Source: Paraescarpia echinospica (taxonomy: Eukaryota > Annelida > Polychaeta > Sabellida > Siboglinidae). Taken from it: a DNA stretch of 64,000 bases. Shown piece by piece: positions 49,140 to 63,005 of this stretch (the first letter of the stretch is position 1; each line of letters opens with the position of its first letter). Location: NCBI GenBank assembly GCA_020002185.1, contig JAHLWY010000212.1, positions 1 to 64,000 of the forward strand, in the 5' to 3' direction. Made by a program: the position numbers and the translations under genes. Below the pieces are notes generated by a model, which searched no databases, had not been told where the DNA came from, and worked only from the letters and a program-made list of their open reading frames with translations.

Positions 49140-51612
49140 CCATAATATCACACAGCCTTTACCCGCAAATTACTCTTCCTACTAGATTTACTAGAACAAA
49201 TGGTACTTTAATAGAAAATTTATTTTGTAAACTTAATAAATCTATATTGGAGAGTACTGCACGGATTGTAATCAAATAATTTTCTGATCATCAGCCGTAT
49301 TTTATATTCATCAACGTCTCATTGAAGACTGAACCTCCACCTAAATATGTTAAAATAAATATACTAAATAAAGAGGCAATGCATAAGGTTAAACACGAAA
49401 TTAAATCAAATGAGATATACAAAAAGCTAAATAAAAACATAAATGCAGGCACAAATTTAAATTATGATATAATCTACGAAAACATTTTATGGGCAAAAAT
49501 TAAGCATATGCAAAATAAGCTGGTGAAATTTAATAAATATATACATAAAAGATCAATGCGGATTACACAAGGATTGCTAAAATCTATTAAATATCGAGAC
49601 AAACTCTATAAACAATTAAAATTGACACAACCAAATTCGACAAGCTATGAAGCTATTCATATTAATCTAAAAACTTATAATACGGTACAAAAACAGATGT
49701 GGATGTGATGGCATTTCTTCAAAATTGCTCAAGATAATTGAGCCAGCAATTATGAAATCATTAAAGCTGTTAGTAAACCAAGTTTTAAAATCCGGGATAT
49801 TCCCAGACAAACTAAAAATTGCAAAAGTTATTCCTATATTTAAGAAAGACGATCCATCTTTATTTGAAAACTACATACCAATTTCCCTTCTTCCTACAAT
49901 TTCTAAAGTATTAGAGAAATTAATTTGTATTCAATTATATTCATATTTCAATGATATGAAGCTTTTATTTGATAATCAGTATGGTTTTAGAGCTAAATAT
50001 TTAACGGAATTTGCTGCGCTTGAGCTAATAGATAGAATTATAACTGAAATGGATAATAATGATGAACCAATTAATGTATTTATTGACTTTTCTAAGGCTT
50101 TTGATACTAATGACCATAACATTTTACTTAACAAATCAACTTTGCAGTTATTAACAAGTTACTTACAAAACAGGAAACTATACAATGAAATTGAACAAAT
50201 AAATTCAGACATATTACCTATAACAATCGGCGTCCCACAAGGTTCAATCCTTGGACCACTATTATTTATCACTTACATAAATGATTTCTCACAAGCTAGT
50301 CAATTATTCAATTTCGTCATGTACGCTGATGACACCACATTATATATCTCTTTAACATTTCTTAACAACAACAACACACGCAATAAAAGTACATAATCCT
50401 TAATAAATGAAGAACTTTTTAAAGTTAATGAATGGCTAAACATCAATAAATTATCTTTAAATAAAAGCAAATCAAAATACATGATTTTTCATATGCTTAA
50501 TAAACGCACGCAGACTCTTACGCTTAAAATAGATAATATAAATATTGAAAGAGTAGACGAACTTAACTTTCTAGGATTGACTTTAGACACTAACCTAAAT
50601 TGGAAAAAACACACTGAGAAAATTTAAAATAAGTGCTCCAAAACAATTGGCATAATAAACAGATTAAAATATGTATTATCTTTAGCTATCAAAATGTTGT
50701 TATATATCACATTAATATTGTTTAATATCAATTATTGTATCATGGTTTGGGGATACCAAATAAATATAATTATAAAAAAAAAAAAAAGTGCGAATAATAA
50801 CCTAAAATAAATACAACTCACACACGGAACCACTTAAAAAAACTTAAACTACTAAAAGTAGAAGACATATTAAAGTTACATGAATTAAAATTTAACTTTA
50901 AATATATTCATAAAATGTTACCTCCTTATTTACTTCACTGGCAAATTATCCCAAGTGTAAGCATACATAATTATAATACTCGTGAAAAAAATTGTATACA
51001 TACTTTTAGAACTAAGCATGAATTTGCAATGAAATGTCTCAAATACAGCCTACCACATGCTATAAATGACACCCCCGATATAGCCAAAGACAAAATATAT
51101 ACTCACAGTTTGCGAGGCTTCTCATTTTATATAAAAAACATACTTGTTACACAAATATAATGATTTATGCAATCTATCAAATTGCTACACGTGTTAACAA
51201 AACCATTATATACAATACATTTGATGCTAGTTTCAGGCAACCAGCACACAAACAAACTTACATTCTCAAATAAAACAAGCACTCACAAAAAAACATACAT
51301 GAGAGGACCATATAAATTATCACGTAAATAGGGTGGCTCCTACGATAGCGACAATTGTGTCTTAATAGGAGTCACCGACCCGGATTGAATAAGCTATTAT
51401 GATTAATGTTTATGGTACATCAATACCATAATAGCTGTACATGCGTTTGTATGTATTTTTCAAATAGTATGTTGAACATATAATGATATACGTATATGTA
51501 TGCCTGCATAATGTTTATATTTGTTGTTTTTACTGCATAAGTGATGTTCAGAAACCAATAATTGTGTATCTGCATGAGGTCAAATATACGTTATGTTATG
51601 TTATGTTATGGT
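49140..51612 (+). mobile_element. AT-rich Jockey-superfamily LINE with TTATG tail
   Basis: 5' truncated within EN: TRFTRTNGTLIENLFCKL and SDHQPYFIFINV are read around 49180-49310. RT follows, then a 3' UTR ending in GTTATGTTATGTTATGTTATG at 51591-51611. Very AT-rich codon use (Asn, Lys, Ile) sets it apart from the CR1 and RTE copies. Clade assignment within the superfamily is uncertain. Confidence 0.75.
49322..51160 (+). pseudogene. EN-RT polyprotein of the AT-rich LINE
   Basis: Linker residues (49322-49708) end in a stop where roughly 90-100 residues appear to be missing. A CDGISSKLLKIIEP block then opens RT. Motifs: KVIPIFKKDDPSLFENYIPISL, VFIDFSKAFDTNDHN (A), IGVPQGSILGPLLF (B) and NFVMYADDTTLY (C), with a shortened stretch after motif A. 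After a stop at 50394-50396 the frame continues (LFKVNEWLNINKLSLNKSK, LNFLGLTLDTNLNWKKH). A C-terminal region near 50915-51160 contains HSLRGFSFYIKN. It is not functional. Confidence 0.75.
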
Positions 51613-52030
51613 AATAAAACTGTTGTTAAAATTGGGACGTTTGTAAGATAAAATTTATTTACAGTTCTTCATTTGCAATGATCTGTCATCATGACTAAGC
51701 TACAAGTATGATAATAGCTATACATACATGTACATGTATATGGCTACTACTGACAAGAAACATACAAAAGCTTTGCAAAATGGCATGCAGTAATCACGAA
51801 TGAATCTTTTAAAAGTATAAAATTCAAAGTTGAAAGTAAGAAGTACTCAATTATCAATTTGTTGAAACACAATGAAACACAATTTGAGAGCACTTTTTTT
51901 GTAACGACAGGTTTCAATTGGACATTCACAATGTGTATAATCAAACCAAAACCAACGGTATATGAAAGGGACGCCATTTGCATTACATTGTCATAGAAAA
52001 GTTTAGTCCCGCCATTCTCTCTCATCCTTC
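51613..52030. other. Non-coding spacer
   Basis: AT-rich DNA with no recognised feature. The minus frame at 51747-52025 shows no domain. Confidence 0.35.
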
Positions 52031-52034
52031 TGTT

Positions 52035-52900
52035 CTATTTCCTCTGTACTGTCACCGTCTTCCCCATTATCATATCTAGCGTCATATTCATGCTCATCAT
52101 GGTTGGTGAACGGGTTGAGGCAACACAGAAGCAATACGGTGTGCAGGAGCATCCTGCAGAATGACTGCTACATGCATGATTGTTGCAAGCTTTCCATACA
52201 TCCATACATTGACAGTTGACGACGTCCATGAGGACAGGGGAGTTGCTGGTCCTCTTGCGATGCAAGGAGTTGGCACTCCCCCTGCACCAGTGACAAACCC
52301 CCATCCATAATCACCGATATCAACCACGGGAGGAGTCTGTTGATCTGCTGCCTTCCAGGGCATGACTTGATAGTGAACTCGCAGGATGTGGTAGAACAGA
52401 TTAGCGTCTGTCGGAGGAAGAGTCTTGAGAGTCCAGCTTTATTTCTTGTCCTTGCTTGTGCCTTCAGCAACACCATAGAGCGAGCAGATCAATTTCCGAA
52501 GATAGTTCAAAGGCCAGAGTGGTCAGCTGACTTCAATACCTTTAGCGCCATCGCTTTGCCATGACCAAATTGATAGGACACAGTATCGCATACTGACAGA
52601 GCATGCATACCAAACAGTTGGAGGGATTTCGGACCAAGGAGGAAAGAACTGTCATTGATGTTGAAGATAGCCCCACTCCATCGAATTAGCTGCACAAAGG
52701 ATGTCAGCTGCGTACTCCACACACATAATATAAGCAAAGGCGTCAGTGTCATCGTTGATCACTCGTACAGTTTTATTACCATTCTTCACAGCCTCCAGAA
52801 GATAGCTAATGATAGTAATATATCCTTCATCACGGCTGTACACGCCCTTCACTCTTCCAACCATGGTCACATTGTTACCCAAACTGAATGTGGAGAGAAC
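52035..52900 (-). pseudogene. Decayed PIN/FEN-like plus Cys-rich repeat protein
   Basis: Minus-strand pieces in three frames line up as one protein. First come VYSRDEGYITIISYLLEAVKNG and RVINDDTDAFAY (52882-52700), the acidic DDTD motif of a nuclease-like fold. Then come LFGMHALSVCDTVSYQFGHGKAMALKVL (52640-52530), a CEFTIKSCPGRQQ-type segment and DIGDYGWGF. The end is a Cys-rich block (VNCQC...CNNHACS...CSC...CFC, about 52230-52100). Proteins of this layout are found in many copies in cnidarian, mollusc and echinoderm genomes, where they behave like parts of mobile elements; I recall the pattern, not a named family. The breaks leave no working gene. Confidence 0.5.
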
Positions 52901-53289
52901 CCCGATTTGCCTTGCTCTTCATGATGGCATCGCTGTATGGGAGCTTGCTAGATATTGTGATGTTGTAGTCAACAGCCCGTTCACCTACACGCATTTAACA
53001 TTTTTGTCATGTGAACATAGTAGGACATCATTGGAATTGGTTCCATTGAATTCCCCATATGCCAAAACATGTGTACAGACTATAAAATCATGTTCCTATC
53101 ATGCTCTATTTTAAAGATGTAACACATTTTCTAATTTGACCTAGATTAACGGCAGCCATCTTGTATTTGCCTGGCTCCCACAAGTTGCCCAAGGATGGTG
53201 CGTTGCCATCCCGCTGATTTGAGTTGAAGAACACATAACGTACATGATTCAACAAAAAAAACTTACGCTACCAACCATTTCCAGGTCCC

Positions 53290-54345
53290 AAAATTATGAC
53301 TATTAGTCGTTATCCACCGGAAAGCCACGACCGTTTGGCGACAACTGCTTTGACACGAGTGATATTTGACATTTACCTGGAGTTAGTTCACGCTGGAGTA
53401 AGAGCAATGTGCCGTTTGATTTTTGACCGTTTTGTTTTGCTTGGCTATGGCCAGGGACATACGACACTGGATTCGCTCATGAATGTCTTGCCAGCGGGCA
53501 AAAGTTACGAAACATGTTAAGACACCCGTAGACTCTCTTCCTATACCGACACACCGGTTCGAGAGCGTACACATCGATGTGGTTGGGCCGTTTCCGCCAT
53601 CGCAGGGTTTTAGCTACCATATTACACGGTGGCCGGAAGCCATTCCAGTGGCCGACATTTCTGCCAATGAGCCAGAGCTTTTTATTCTCACTGGGTTGCT
53701 CGATTTGGCGTTCCAGCTACTGTGACAAGTGAGCGTGGAAGGCTATTCGAGTCTGAGCTGTGGAGGAAGACGCAGAGCTGCTCGGGGCATCTACGAATGC
53801 GACGACAGCAAATCATCCACAGGCAAACAGCATGGTGAAAAGAAAGCACAGAACAACGAAGGCTTCTCTTAAAGCCAAACTCCAAGCAGAACCGATTTGT
53901 TGCGACGCATAGCCAGTTGTGATGCTTGTCTTGCGGACCGCGCATGGCAGTTGGACGATCGACCCAGACTTTGTTGAGGATTTACGGCAGAGGATACGTA
54001 CTACCTCCAGTCTGGAATGGAGGAGAATCACGACGCACGTTTGTAGCTCAAGAATTATACACTGCAATATACGTGTTTTCTTTCGCGTGGACGCTCACAG
54101 AAGACCACTCGAGTCGCCCTACCAGGGTCTCTCCAAAGTACTGTAGCGACACGACAAGTTATTTAAACTTGAACTTGGACGCAGATACGATACCGTGTCT
54201 GTCGATAAGTTGACATCTGTGTTCATGGATGAGCCAGTACCACTCTCGCAACAGCCAGTTCGCCTTACTTGACGTACGGCTTTTGCAGACAGCGCCGGAC
54301 GTTTCACTCCGGTGGTGACGACAAGTGGTATATTAGTTAGACTTC
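53290..54345 (+). pseudogene. Ty3/gypsy integrase relic
   Basis: Three plus frames give a collinear retroelement integrase. First is the zinc-binding part (HAGVRAMCRLIFDRF at 53389, then MSCQRAKVTKHVKTPV near 53483). The catalytic core follows with FESVHIDVVGPFPPSQGF (first Asp) near 53560, then a VTSERGRLFES segment where the family has an Asp-Arg/Gln-Gly sequence. The C-terminal part, RVDAHRRPLESPYQG and KLFKLELGRRYDTVSVDKL, lies at 54080-54215. Protease, RT and RNase H are not visible upstream. It is truncated, frameshifted and non-functional. Confidence 0.75.
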
Positions 54346-54460
54346 CGGCGCTGTTTCGAGACTGAACAGATTATGTGTGACTGTGAGCATTATTAAACAC
54401 ATTTGTAGATTATTTTGAAAACAATTGTTTTTGTTATTTTTTGGGAGCACTTGGTTATCT

Positions 54461-54640
54461 AGGCGGGGGCCTATGTAAGGACAGTGACACCCCTTCCCCC
54501 GAAGTGTGTTGTGACTGTGAGTCACGGGAGGTGCGATATTTAGTGGCGTGGTTAACAAAGTAACTGTAAGTTGACATTGTTGTAGATGTTGTGGTATATA
54601 CAGCAACTGTGAAATTATAGTACATAGTGTGTTTACTATA
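54461..54640 (+). other. Candidate polypurine tract and 3' LTR start
   Basis: AGGCGGGGGCC at 54461-54471 is followed by TGTAAGGACAGTGACACCCC from 54474, in the right place behind the integrase stop. No partner LTR lies in the window, so the LTR end (perhaps near 54640) cannot be fixed. Confidence 0.35.
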
Positions 54641-55170
54641 TTTTTATTTCCGTCTTACCAACATACCATAGCAGAAGAGATACGGTGCCATAAGAAAGGA
54701 CATAAAACTAGAACGAATGGCTGAAGAAAACAATAGGTGCAAATTTCCCTTTTGTGTTTGATGCCACACGAAGTAGATGAGGGAGTAATTAATCAATTCA
54801 ATCTGTAATTAAGTTATATATATATATTAAATTGTTTATTATACATCGGTTATTTGCATATAATACCAGATGTATAAGCGAATGATCAAATTGCTGTTGT
54901 TAAAAAGCGGATCGCATCAGTTCGCAAGGGCCTAAATACGTTAAGCATAACGCAAGGCAGTTGGTTGTCACTACATATGGTTGGGAAAATGAATTGCTAC
55001 AATAGCGCTACAGACGAATGAAACATATGCAAGCCAACGCTTATAACCAATCATTGAATCATCGTACACATCGCAAGTTCCACATTGATGCTGACATATG
55101 AGGCATTCCCTATAGGAGAATACAGTCGACGACATTAGTTGTTGATAATAACATATCAACAGCGTATTAA
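54641..55170. other. Non-coding spacer
   Basis: AT-rich DNA with no supported feature. Confidence 0.35.
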
Positions 55171-55178
55171 CTTACCTG

Positions 55179-55715
55179 ACAACATCCGAGGATTGAAATC
55201 AAGAAACGTGTCACAGAGAACCATTAGCGTTGTTACAACGTTTCTCTGTCATATGTGTCATTTCCCACTGTATTCCTGTTAGGTATCTCAGTTGCTTTAG
55301 ACGAATCAGTACCTCGGTCTGAGGTTGACTGCGAGACAAGGGGCATTATGGAGTGCACGATGTCGTCTTTGTCTTGTTCCTTTGTCTTCGACATCACCGC
55401 CGTTGACGAAGTTGTTGTTGTTGAATGTGATGTTGGAATGCTGGTTGTTGCTGACGGTGTTGATGTCGTTGGTGGTCTTTCTTCAGTCGGTGCTGTTTTT
55501 GTCAGTTTCTTTGTATTCGTCGTCGTCAACACTTTTGGTGATGACGACGTTTCTGTGAAATCGGATGTTGCTGAGTTCGTTCGTGTATCTAAGTCCGCTG
55601 TCTGTCTCGTGGTCGTTGTAGATGAATCATTAGTTACTGCTAACAGTGGTGCCGTAGACGTGGTGTCGTCGACGCTAATCGAACACTCAATGTCGAAAGT
55701 TTCCAAATCCTGGGC
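55179..55715 (-). CDS. Mucin-like Thr/Ser-rich exon, paralogue of the 3.4 kb exon
   Basis: Minus-strand exon candidate. The acceptor TTTTTATGCAG ends at about 55716, and the donor TTGTCAG/GTAAGT lies near 55172-55184. The reading starts QDLETFDIECSIS. About 100 Thr/Ser-rich residues follow, then EQDKDDIVHSIMPLVSQS, then a stop (TAA) at 55233. The +1 frame stays open from there to the donor (ending ...PRMLS). Shared with 3422-4319: two leading bases before the first codon, an early Ile-acidic-Cys, a Thr-rich middle, an acidic/Lys stretch then MPLV-x-Q, and a similar TCTCGG...TCAG/GT end. A secreted or surface stalk is the natural guess; the family is unknown to me. Confidence 0.5.
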
Positions 55716-55949
55716 TGCATAAAAATATGTGTTTTTATATACCGCAGGAATGCTTAGCACGCGTTACACTTTACTCCCTGGCAGATATCTCGATCTCGAC
55801 TTGTCTGGGAAGCTTTCGGCCACGATGCTACTAATGCGCGAAGAGTATTCGTACACAACTATCAACCACCGTGTATAACTAGGTGTACTCATTCATACAG
55901 CTGACTGAACTGGAGTAACGTAGAGTGAATTAATTTACTCAAGGCTCGA

Positions 55950-56025
55950 CGCGACAGCACAGGATTCGAACCAGGGTTCACTCGATTGAGAGTCTTTTGC
56001 CCTAGCTACTGCGCCACAGCGTTCC
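55950..56025 (-). tRNA. tRNA-like sequence (pseudogene or SINE head)
   Basis: On the minus strand a box A-like TGGCGCAGTAGC is followed 44 nt later by a perfect box B, GGTTCGAATCC. A D-arm-like and an anticodon-like hairpin (GACTC...GAGTG) lie between. The T stem and acceptor stem pair poorly and the anticodon loop is 6 nt, so it is not a functional tRNA. A tRNA-derived SINE head or a tRNA pseudogene fits best. Confidence 0.5.
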
Positions 56026-56029
56026 AAAC

Positions 56030-56630
56030 GTATTCAACTAAAGATATAAAACACATCATAGCCGCTTATTGTAGCTAGGATTGTATTTTGTGGCTATGTG
56101 TTAATAAGTTAAGGCTACCTTGATGTCTGTTCTCAAATAATGTAAATATAGGAATACCAACTAGTGCGATGATTTGTAGTGGATATATTCGTAAATGTTG
56201 ATTAAGCAGAATTCTCCTTCCAGCCGTCGCGGATTTCGTTGGCTGTGGCTGTAAATATACATATCAAAGATAGAATATGTGAGATGACTGCGCGTGTAAC
56301 TATTTTCTATAGCCTAGCATAGTATTGAAAGTATTGCTCTAAACAGCAGGCAATCGACGTCTACGAGTAATATTTCAGATGTCAATTCAAGTTAAAGTAG
56401 CGTCCGTATAGGGCTTACACATGATGTAACACTTACGTATATGTAAATAGTTTTAAAAAGCAAATATTACTGCATCTGTACTATCAAATGAACTTCGTAA
56501 AGATTCAATGCATATGACATTATGAAAGGAAACCATTTGAAATTTAATGTAAAATAATATGTACTGGTATTTATAATACGCGTATATTAAAATTGGTCAA
56601 ATATCGTTATATTCGGGTTTTTTATAGTTC
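56030..56630. other. Non-coding DNA
   Basis: No supported feature was found between the tRNA-like sequence and the diverged unit copy. Confidence 0.35.
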
Positions 56631-56635
56631 TTACA

Positions 56636-58341
<1,706 letters not shown>

Positions 58342-58956
58342 TAATATTCGATATTCGAGGCTATATTTGGCGGAGATAGATCGTAGAAATTGGTGGTGCA
58401 GAAAAGTTGCTAAACAAGTGGAATTACTGATTGATAAGTATTATTCTTGCCTTAACATCATTCATAAAGTTGCATTAAACATATATTGAGTGGCAGTTGT
58501 GCTTAAAGTTAGTTAGTTATAGTATTTTAGAATACCTTAGTATAGTGAGTGATAATAGGGTAACTCACTTAGGCTTCGATAATTTGTAAACAAGATTTAA
58601 CAAACCTGATTATGTGGTAGAATATATAGGAGATAAAGTAACAACCACCAAACTACTTACATAAGATAATATATGTGTAAGCCAGTACTTGCTAGATATT
58701 TTGATTAGGTAGCATTGTTGTTAAAATTAAGCAAAGGAGATAATCGGGCGGCGTAACCTAAATAAATAAAGCAGTCTAACGTAAAGTCATTGATTGTATT
58801 TAAGTTAGATCACTACCGGTAATGTTAGCGTTCGTATCAGGATAAATAGTTGGCTGTGTAATTGAAATTTGTAACCTAAAGTGTGCTGTAGTACACAGGA
58901 AACAGTCTTTATAAAGACTAAGTTAGTTAAGTTATTAAATAAATTCTGATCGGGAT

Positions 58957-60153
58957 ATGGCGCCTTGCAAGCGGCAAGTCAAGGCAAAGCGACACTTGGT
59001 GTGCGATCACTGCCACAGCTGGGTAGATTTTGCATTGTTCGGCTGTGGGAAGTCATGGGCAGAAACCATGGAGGATGGATTCACCTTTCAGTGCATTGGG
59101 TGTTGGAAGGTGGAGTGTCTGCAGAAGGAGATAGTTAGGTTGACAGATATTGTGAAGGGAATGGAAATGGTAATTAGCAAGGAGGCAGGTCGAATGGTGA
59201 GAGAAGACAGGGAGAGAGGTGAGAATACTGCAAGACTGAAGGAGAATAGCAGTGGCAAGAAAACTGAGGAAAGGAAATTGAGAGGAGGAAGGTGACTGGA
59301 GGGGAAGAAATTGGAAAATCGACAGCAGAAAACGTGACAAGCGTGAAGGTGACAGGGAAGAAAGTGACCGTAGAGAAGGAGGGAGGGAAGATGGGAAGGG
59401 AGAGGAGAGAGGAAAACGAGATGGGACGAACGAAGAAGGGACGAAAGGAAGTGAGAGCAAATGTGATAGAAGAGAAGTCGATAAAAGGGAAGGTAACAAG
59501 AGAAAAAATGACAGGAAAGAATGGATCGGTAGAGAATGTGACAGGAGAGAAGACGACAGGGGCGAAAGACAACAACCAGACGGATGCAAACCGAAGAAGG
59601 AGCTATTCTAAGGCAGTGTTTGAGGGGGCAATGAGGAAAGAGAGGGTGTTTATGGGCGACTCCATTATGAGAAAGACGGACAAGGCATTGAGCGAGGGGA
59701 AGGACATCGTTGTTTGTTTACCGGGGGCTAGGATTGAACATGTAACTGACAGGGTAGAGAAGGTATTGGGACATGGCAAGGGGGGTCTATACTGGTACAT
59801 GTAGGAACAAATAATGCTGACAGGGAGGGAACAACTGCGATAGTACAGAAGTATAGACAGTTAGTGAGGAAGCTAAAGAAGACGAGAGTTGAACAGGTTA
59901 TTCTGTCAGGAATGTTGCCAGTAATGGGAGGAAGGGGGCAACGTATAGAAACTGTAAGAGGATGGCGATCAACGCACTAGTTGAGCAGATGTGTGAGGAA
60001 GAGGGGGTGGGATTCACATATTTATGGGGATACTTTGTTGGGAGGGAAGATATGTACATGAGAGATGGTCTCCATCTTAGTGGAAAGGGGCAGCAGTTTT
60101 CTCAGAGAACCTGCTGCGATCTGTTGACAGTGGGAAAGGTTGTATCTATTTAA
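58957..60153 (+). pseudogene. CR1 ORF1: zinc-finger/coiled-coil plus SGNH esterase
   Basis: ATG at 58957 in a fair context. The first 45 residues form a Cys/His zinc-binding module (CDHCHSW...CGKSW...CIGCWKVEC), PHD-like as in CR1 ORF1. A charged, coiled-coil-like stretch and a Lys/Glu/Arg/Gly-rich linker follow. The esterase has MGDSIMRK (block I Ser present), HVGTNN and MRDGLHLSGKG (Asp and His). Two frame changes break it: one near 59285, and a lost G in the GGG run near 59780 compared with copy 1. The catalytic residues survive, unlike copy 1. Confidence 0.8.
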
Positions 60154-60952
60154 ACTAGATTCGCAGGGGGGACTCACAGAGAAGCCTGAAAATGGAGGCA
60201 TAGATAAAGGCAGCACAAATAAATCAGCAAATAACAGTCTGGAAAACTCTTCTGAAGCTGGATATAAATGTGTTTGTTTAAATGCAAGGAGTATAGTAAA
60301 CAAAAGAAATGAACTAAACATTATGGTTGACGATATTGACCCTCATATAATAGGTATAACCGAATCCTGGACCACCACCGATATATCAGATGCTGAATTG
60401 GGAATGACAGGATATGTAATGTTTAGAAAAGATAGAATAGGAAGAAAGGGAGGTGGAGTTATTTTATATATTAAAGAATCTATCCAGGCTTATGAAATAA
60501 AATTAGAAAGAGAAGCAGATTGCGAAGAAGCTGTTTGGTGTAACATAGTTACAGGAAACTCAGCGTTAACAGTTGGGTTAGTTTATCGAAGTCCAAACAT
60601 AAGCATAGAAGAGAATGAAAAAATACAAAACGCTATAAGGGAAGTAAGCAAACGGGACTATATTATTATGGGGGATTTTAACCACGGGCATATACAATGG
60701 AAATCTCTACAGAATATGGGGAGTGAGGACCACAAGTTTTTAGTTTTAGTTCAATATACATTCCTTTCTCAACATGTGCTAGAACCAACCAGGGGTGAGA
60801 ATGTGTTAGACATAGTTTTGTCCTCACAGAATGAATTAGTTGACAATGTCAAGACACGTGAGCCACTGGGGAGTAGCGATCACAACCAGATACATTTTAC
60901 TACCAACGTAAAATCAGAAAGGAATAATAAAAAGCAATATATTAAAGAGTGA
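60140..60952 (+). pseudogene. CR1 ORF2, endonuclease part
   Basis: About 270 codons with every EN signature in place: CLNARSIVNKRNEL, GITESWTTTD (Glu), GLVYRSPN, IMGDFNHGHIQW (Asp, Asn) and LGSSDHNQIHF (Ser-Asp-His). The frame ends at YIKE because about 105 nt present in copy 1 (about 1322-1430) are missing. This puts EN and RT in different frames. Apart from that it looks nearly intact. Confidence 0.85.
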
Positions 60953-61058
60953 AATTAAGTGCATAGTCGATAAATTTGTACCCTTCAAAAAACAAGGAAA
61001 AAGGTCAAAAAAGAAACACTTATCGAAAGAAGCCATTAGAAAAATTAAGAATAAACAA

Positions 61059-62681
61059 ATGATGTGGAAGTCATATAGATGTACTGGAAATGATGAAGAA
61101 TACAACAGTTATAAAGAAGCACTTAACCAAGCTACAGCTGAAATTATAAATTCTAAGAGAAGCTATGAACAACAATTAGATAGTAATATAAAACATGACA
61201 GCAAGAGTTTTTATGCGTATGTTCGAAGCAAACAGAAAGTTCGAGATAAGGTCGGTCCTCTAGAAGATAGTGCTGGAAATATAATATCAGAGGGATTCTT
61301 AATGGCAGAAGACCTGAATGAGTACTTCAGTTCAATGTTTACCAGGGAAGATATTAGTTCACTGCCAGTACCAGAGGCTAAGTTCAAGGGGGCAGATTCA
61401 GACTATTTAGGACAATTATTTGTAACCCCGGAAATGGTAGCTAAGAAAATAAGGGTTATGAAGGATAATAATTCTCCTGGTGTGGATGGTATTCCACCCA
61501 AACTACTATTGGAAATTGTAGAACAAATTAGCATACCGCTTGCAACAGTTTTCAACTTGTCATTAGAAGAGGGAGTGGTTCCTTTAGAATGGAAAGAAGC
61601 AAACATTATACCGTTATTCAAAAAAGGTTCGAGAAACAAGTCAGAGAACTATAGACCAGTGAGTTTAACATCAGTGTTTTGTACATTATTAGAAAGACTA
61701 ATTAAAGATCACATGGTGGATTTTCTTGTTAAACACAACTTGATTAACCCATCTCAAAATGGTCTTTTTAAAGCGAGGTCATGCTTAACAAATATGTTAT
61801 GTTTTTTGGAAGACATCACTAAATGGGTAGATGAGGGATCACCAGTAGATATCGTCTACTTAGATTTTCAAAAAGCTTTCGACAAAGTACCACATCAAAG
61901 ATTACTGCTTAAACTAAAGGCCAATGGCATAGGAAATGGTATAATAAACTGGATAGAACAATGGCTGATTGACAGAAGACAACGTGTAGTAGTTGATGGG
62001 GAGGCTTCAAACTGGAAATCGGTATTGAGTGGGGTACCACAGGGATCAGTATTAGGACCTATATTATTCTTAATATATATCAACGATTTGGATGATGAAA
62101 TAACAAGCAAGGTGTTGAAATTTGCGGATGATACAAAAGTGTTTAGAAGGATTAAAAGTGATGGAGATAGACAGCATTTACAAGATGATCTTGACAGGTT
62201 GATCAAATGGTCTGAAAAGTGGCAAATGCTGTTCAATTTTGGGAAATGTAAATGCCTCCACACAGGACATGGGAACGAAGAGGTAGAATATACAATGGGG
62301 GGTACTGTACTAAGTACTACTGTAAAAGAAAAGGACTTAGGGTTAACCATTAGTGCTGATATGAAGGTTTCAGAGCAGTGCGGAATTGCAGCTTCAAAGG
62401 GAAATCAAATCCTTGGATTAATTAGGCGAAACATAACGTATAAGGAAAAAGAGCTAATAATACCGCTGTACAAAACAATAGTTAGGCCTCATTTAGAATA
62501 TTGTATTCAAGCGTGGAGGCCATATTGCAGGAAGGACATAGATATGCTAGAAAGAGTGCAGAGGAGAGCAACTAAAATGATACTAAAACTGAGGGATCTT
62601 AGTTACGAAATACGCCTAAAAATGCGGTTTAACAACACTAGAGACCAGGAGATTGAGAGGAGATCAGATAGAAGTGTTTAA
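61059..62681 (+). pseudogene. CR1 ORF2, reverse transcriptase part
   Basis: A 540-codon open frame; the same frame is readable from about 60936 upstream. Motifs: NSPGVDGIPPKLL, IIPLFKKGSRNKSENYRPVSL, YLDFQKAFDKVPHQRLLLKL (A), LSGVPQGSVLGPILFLIYIND (B) and KFADDTKVFRR (C). Then come KCLHTGH, KDLGLTISADMK and the C-terminal RPHLEYCIQAWRPY with LERVQRRATKM. The last 80 or so residues visible in copy 1 follow in another frame after the stop at 62679. All catalytic Asp residues are present. Confidence 0.88.
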
Positions 62682-62975
62682 AATATTGAAGGGTTATGAA
62701 AATATTGATATACATATTTAATTCTCAGTTAAGAAAGATAGAAGGACTAGAGGACATGAACTTACATTGGCAAAGGAGCTGAGTAGATTGGATATAAGAA
62801 AGTTTTCATTTTCACAAAGAACTGTAAATTAATGGAATAGATTACCTGCTGATTGTGTGGGTGCTAGTAGCGTGAATATGTTAAAAAATAAAATCGACAC
62901 ATACCTCAGACGGGCGGGATACACATAGATAAAAGGGTCGGACTCTCGATAAGCCAAAGGGCTTCCTTGTCCACC

Positions 62976-63005
62976 TGCCACCTAGAGTTAATTCTCTGGG
63001 TGGCA
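62976..63005 (+). other. 3' UTR stem-loop of CR1 copy 2
   Basis: TGCCACCTAGAG, loop TTAATT, CTCTGGGTGGCA: 12 pairs with one T-G wobble. It lies 23 nt before the element end. Confidence 0.8.

Noticed and set aside
55950..56025. Functional tRNA gene
   Set aside because: T and acceptor stems do not pair well and the anticodon loop is 6 nt; kept as a tRNA-like relic.
59053..59589. 178-residue Ser/Leu/Phe-rich minus frame
   Set aside because: It is antisense to the purine-rich linker of CR1 ORF1, which yields long open frames on the other strand.
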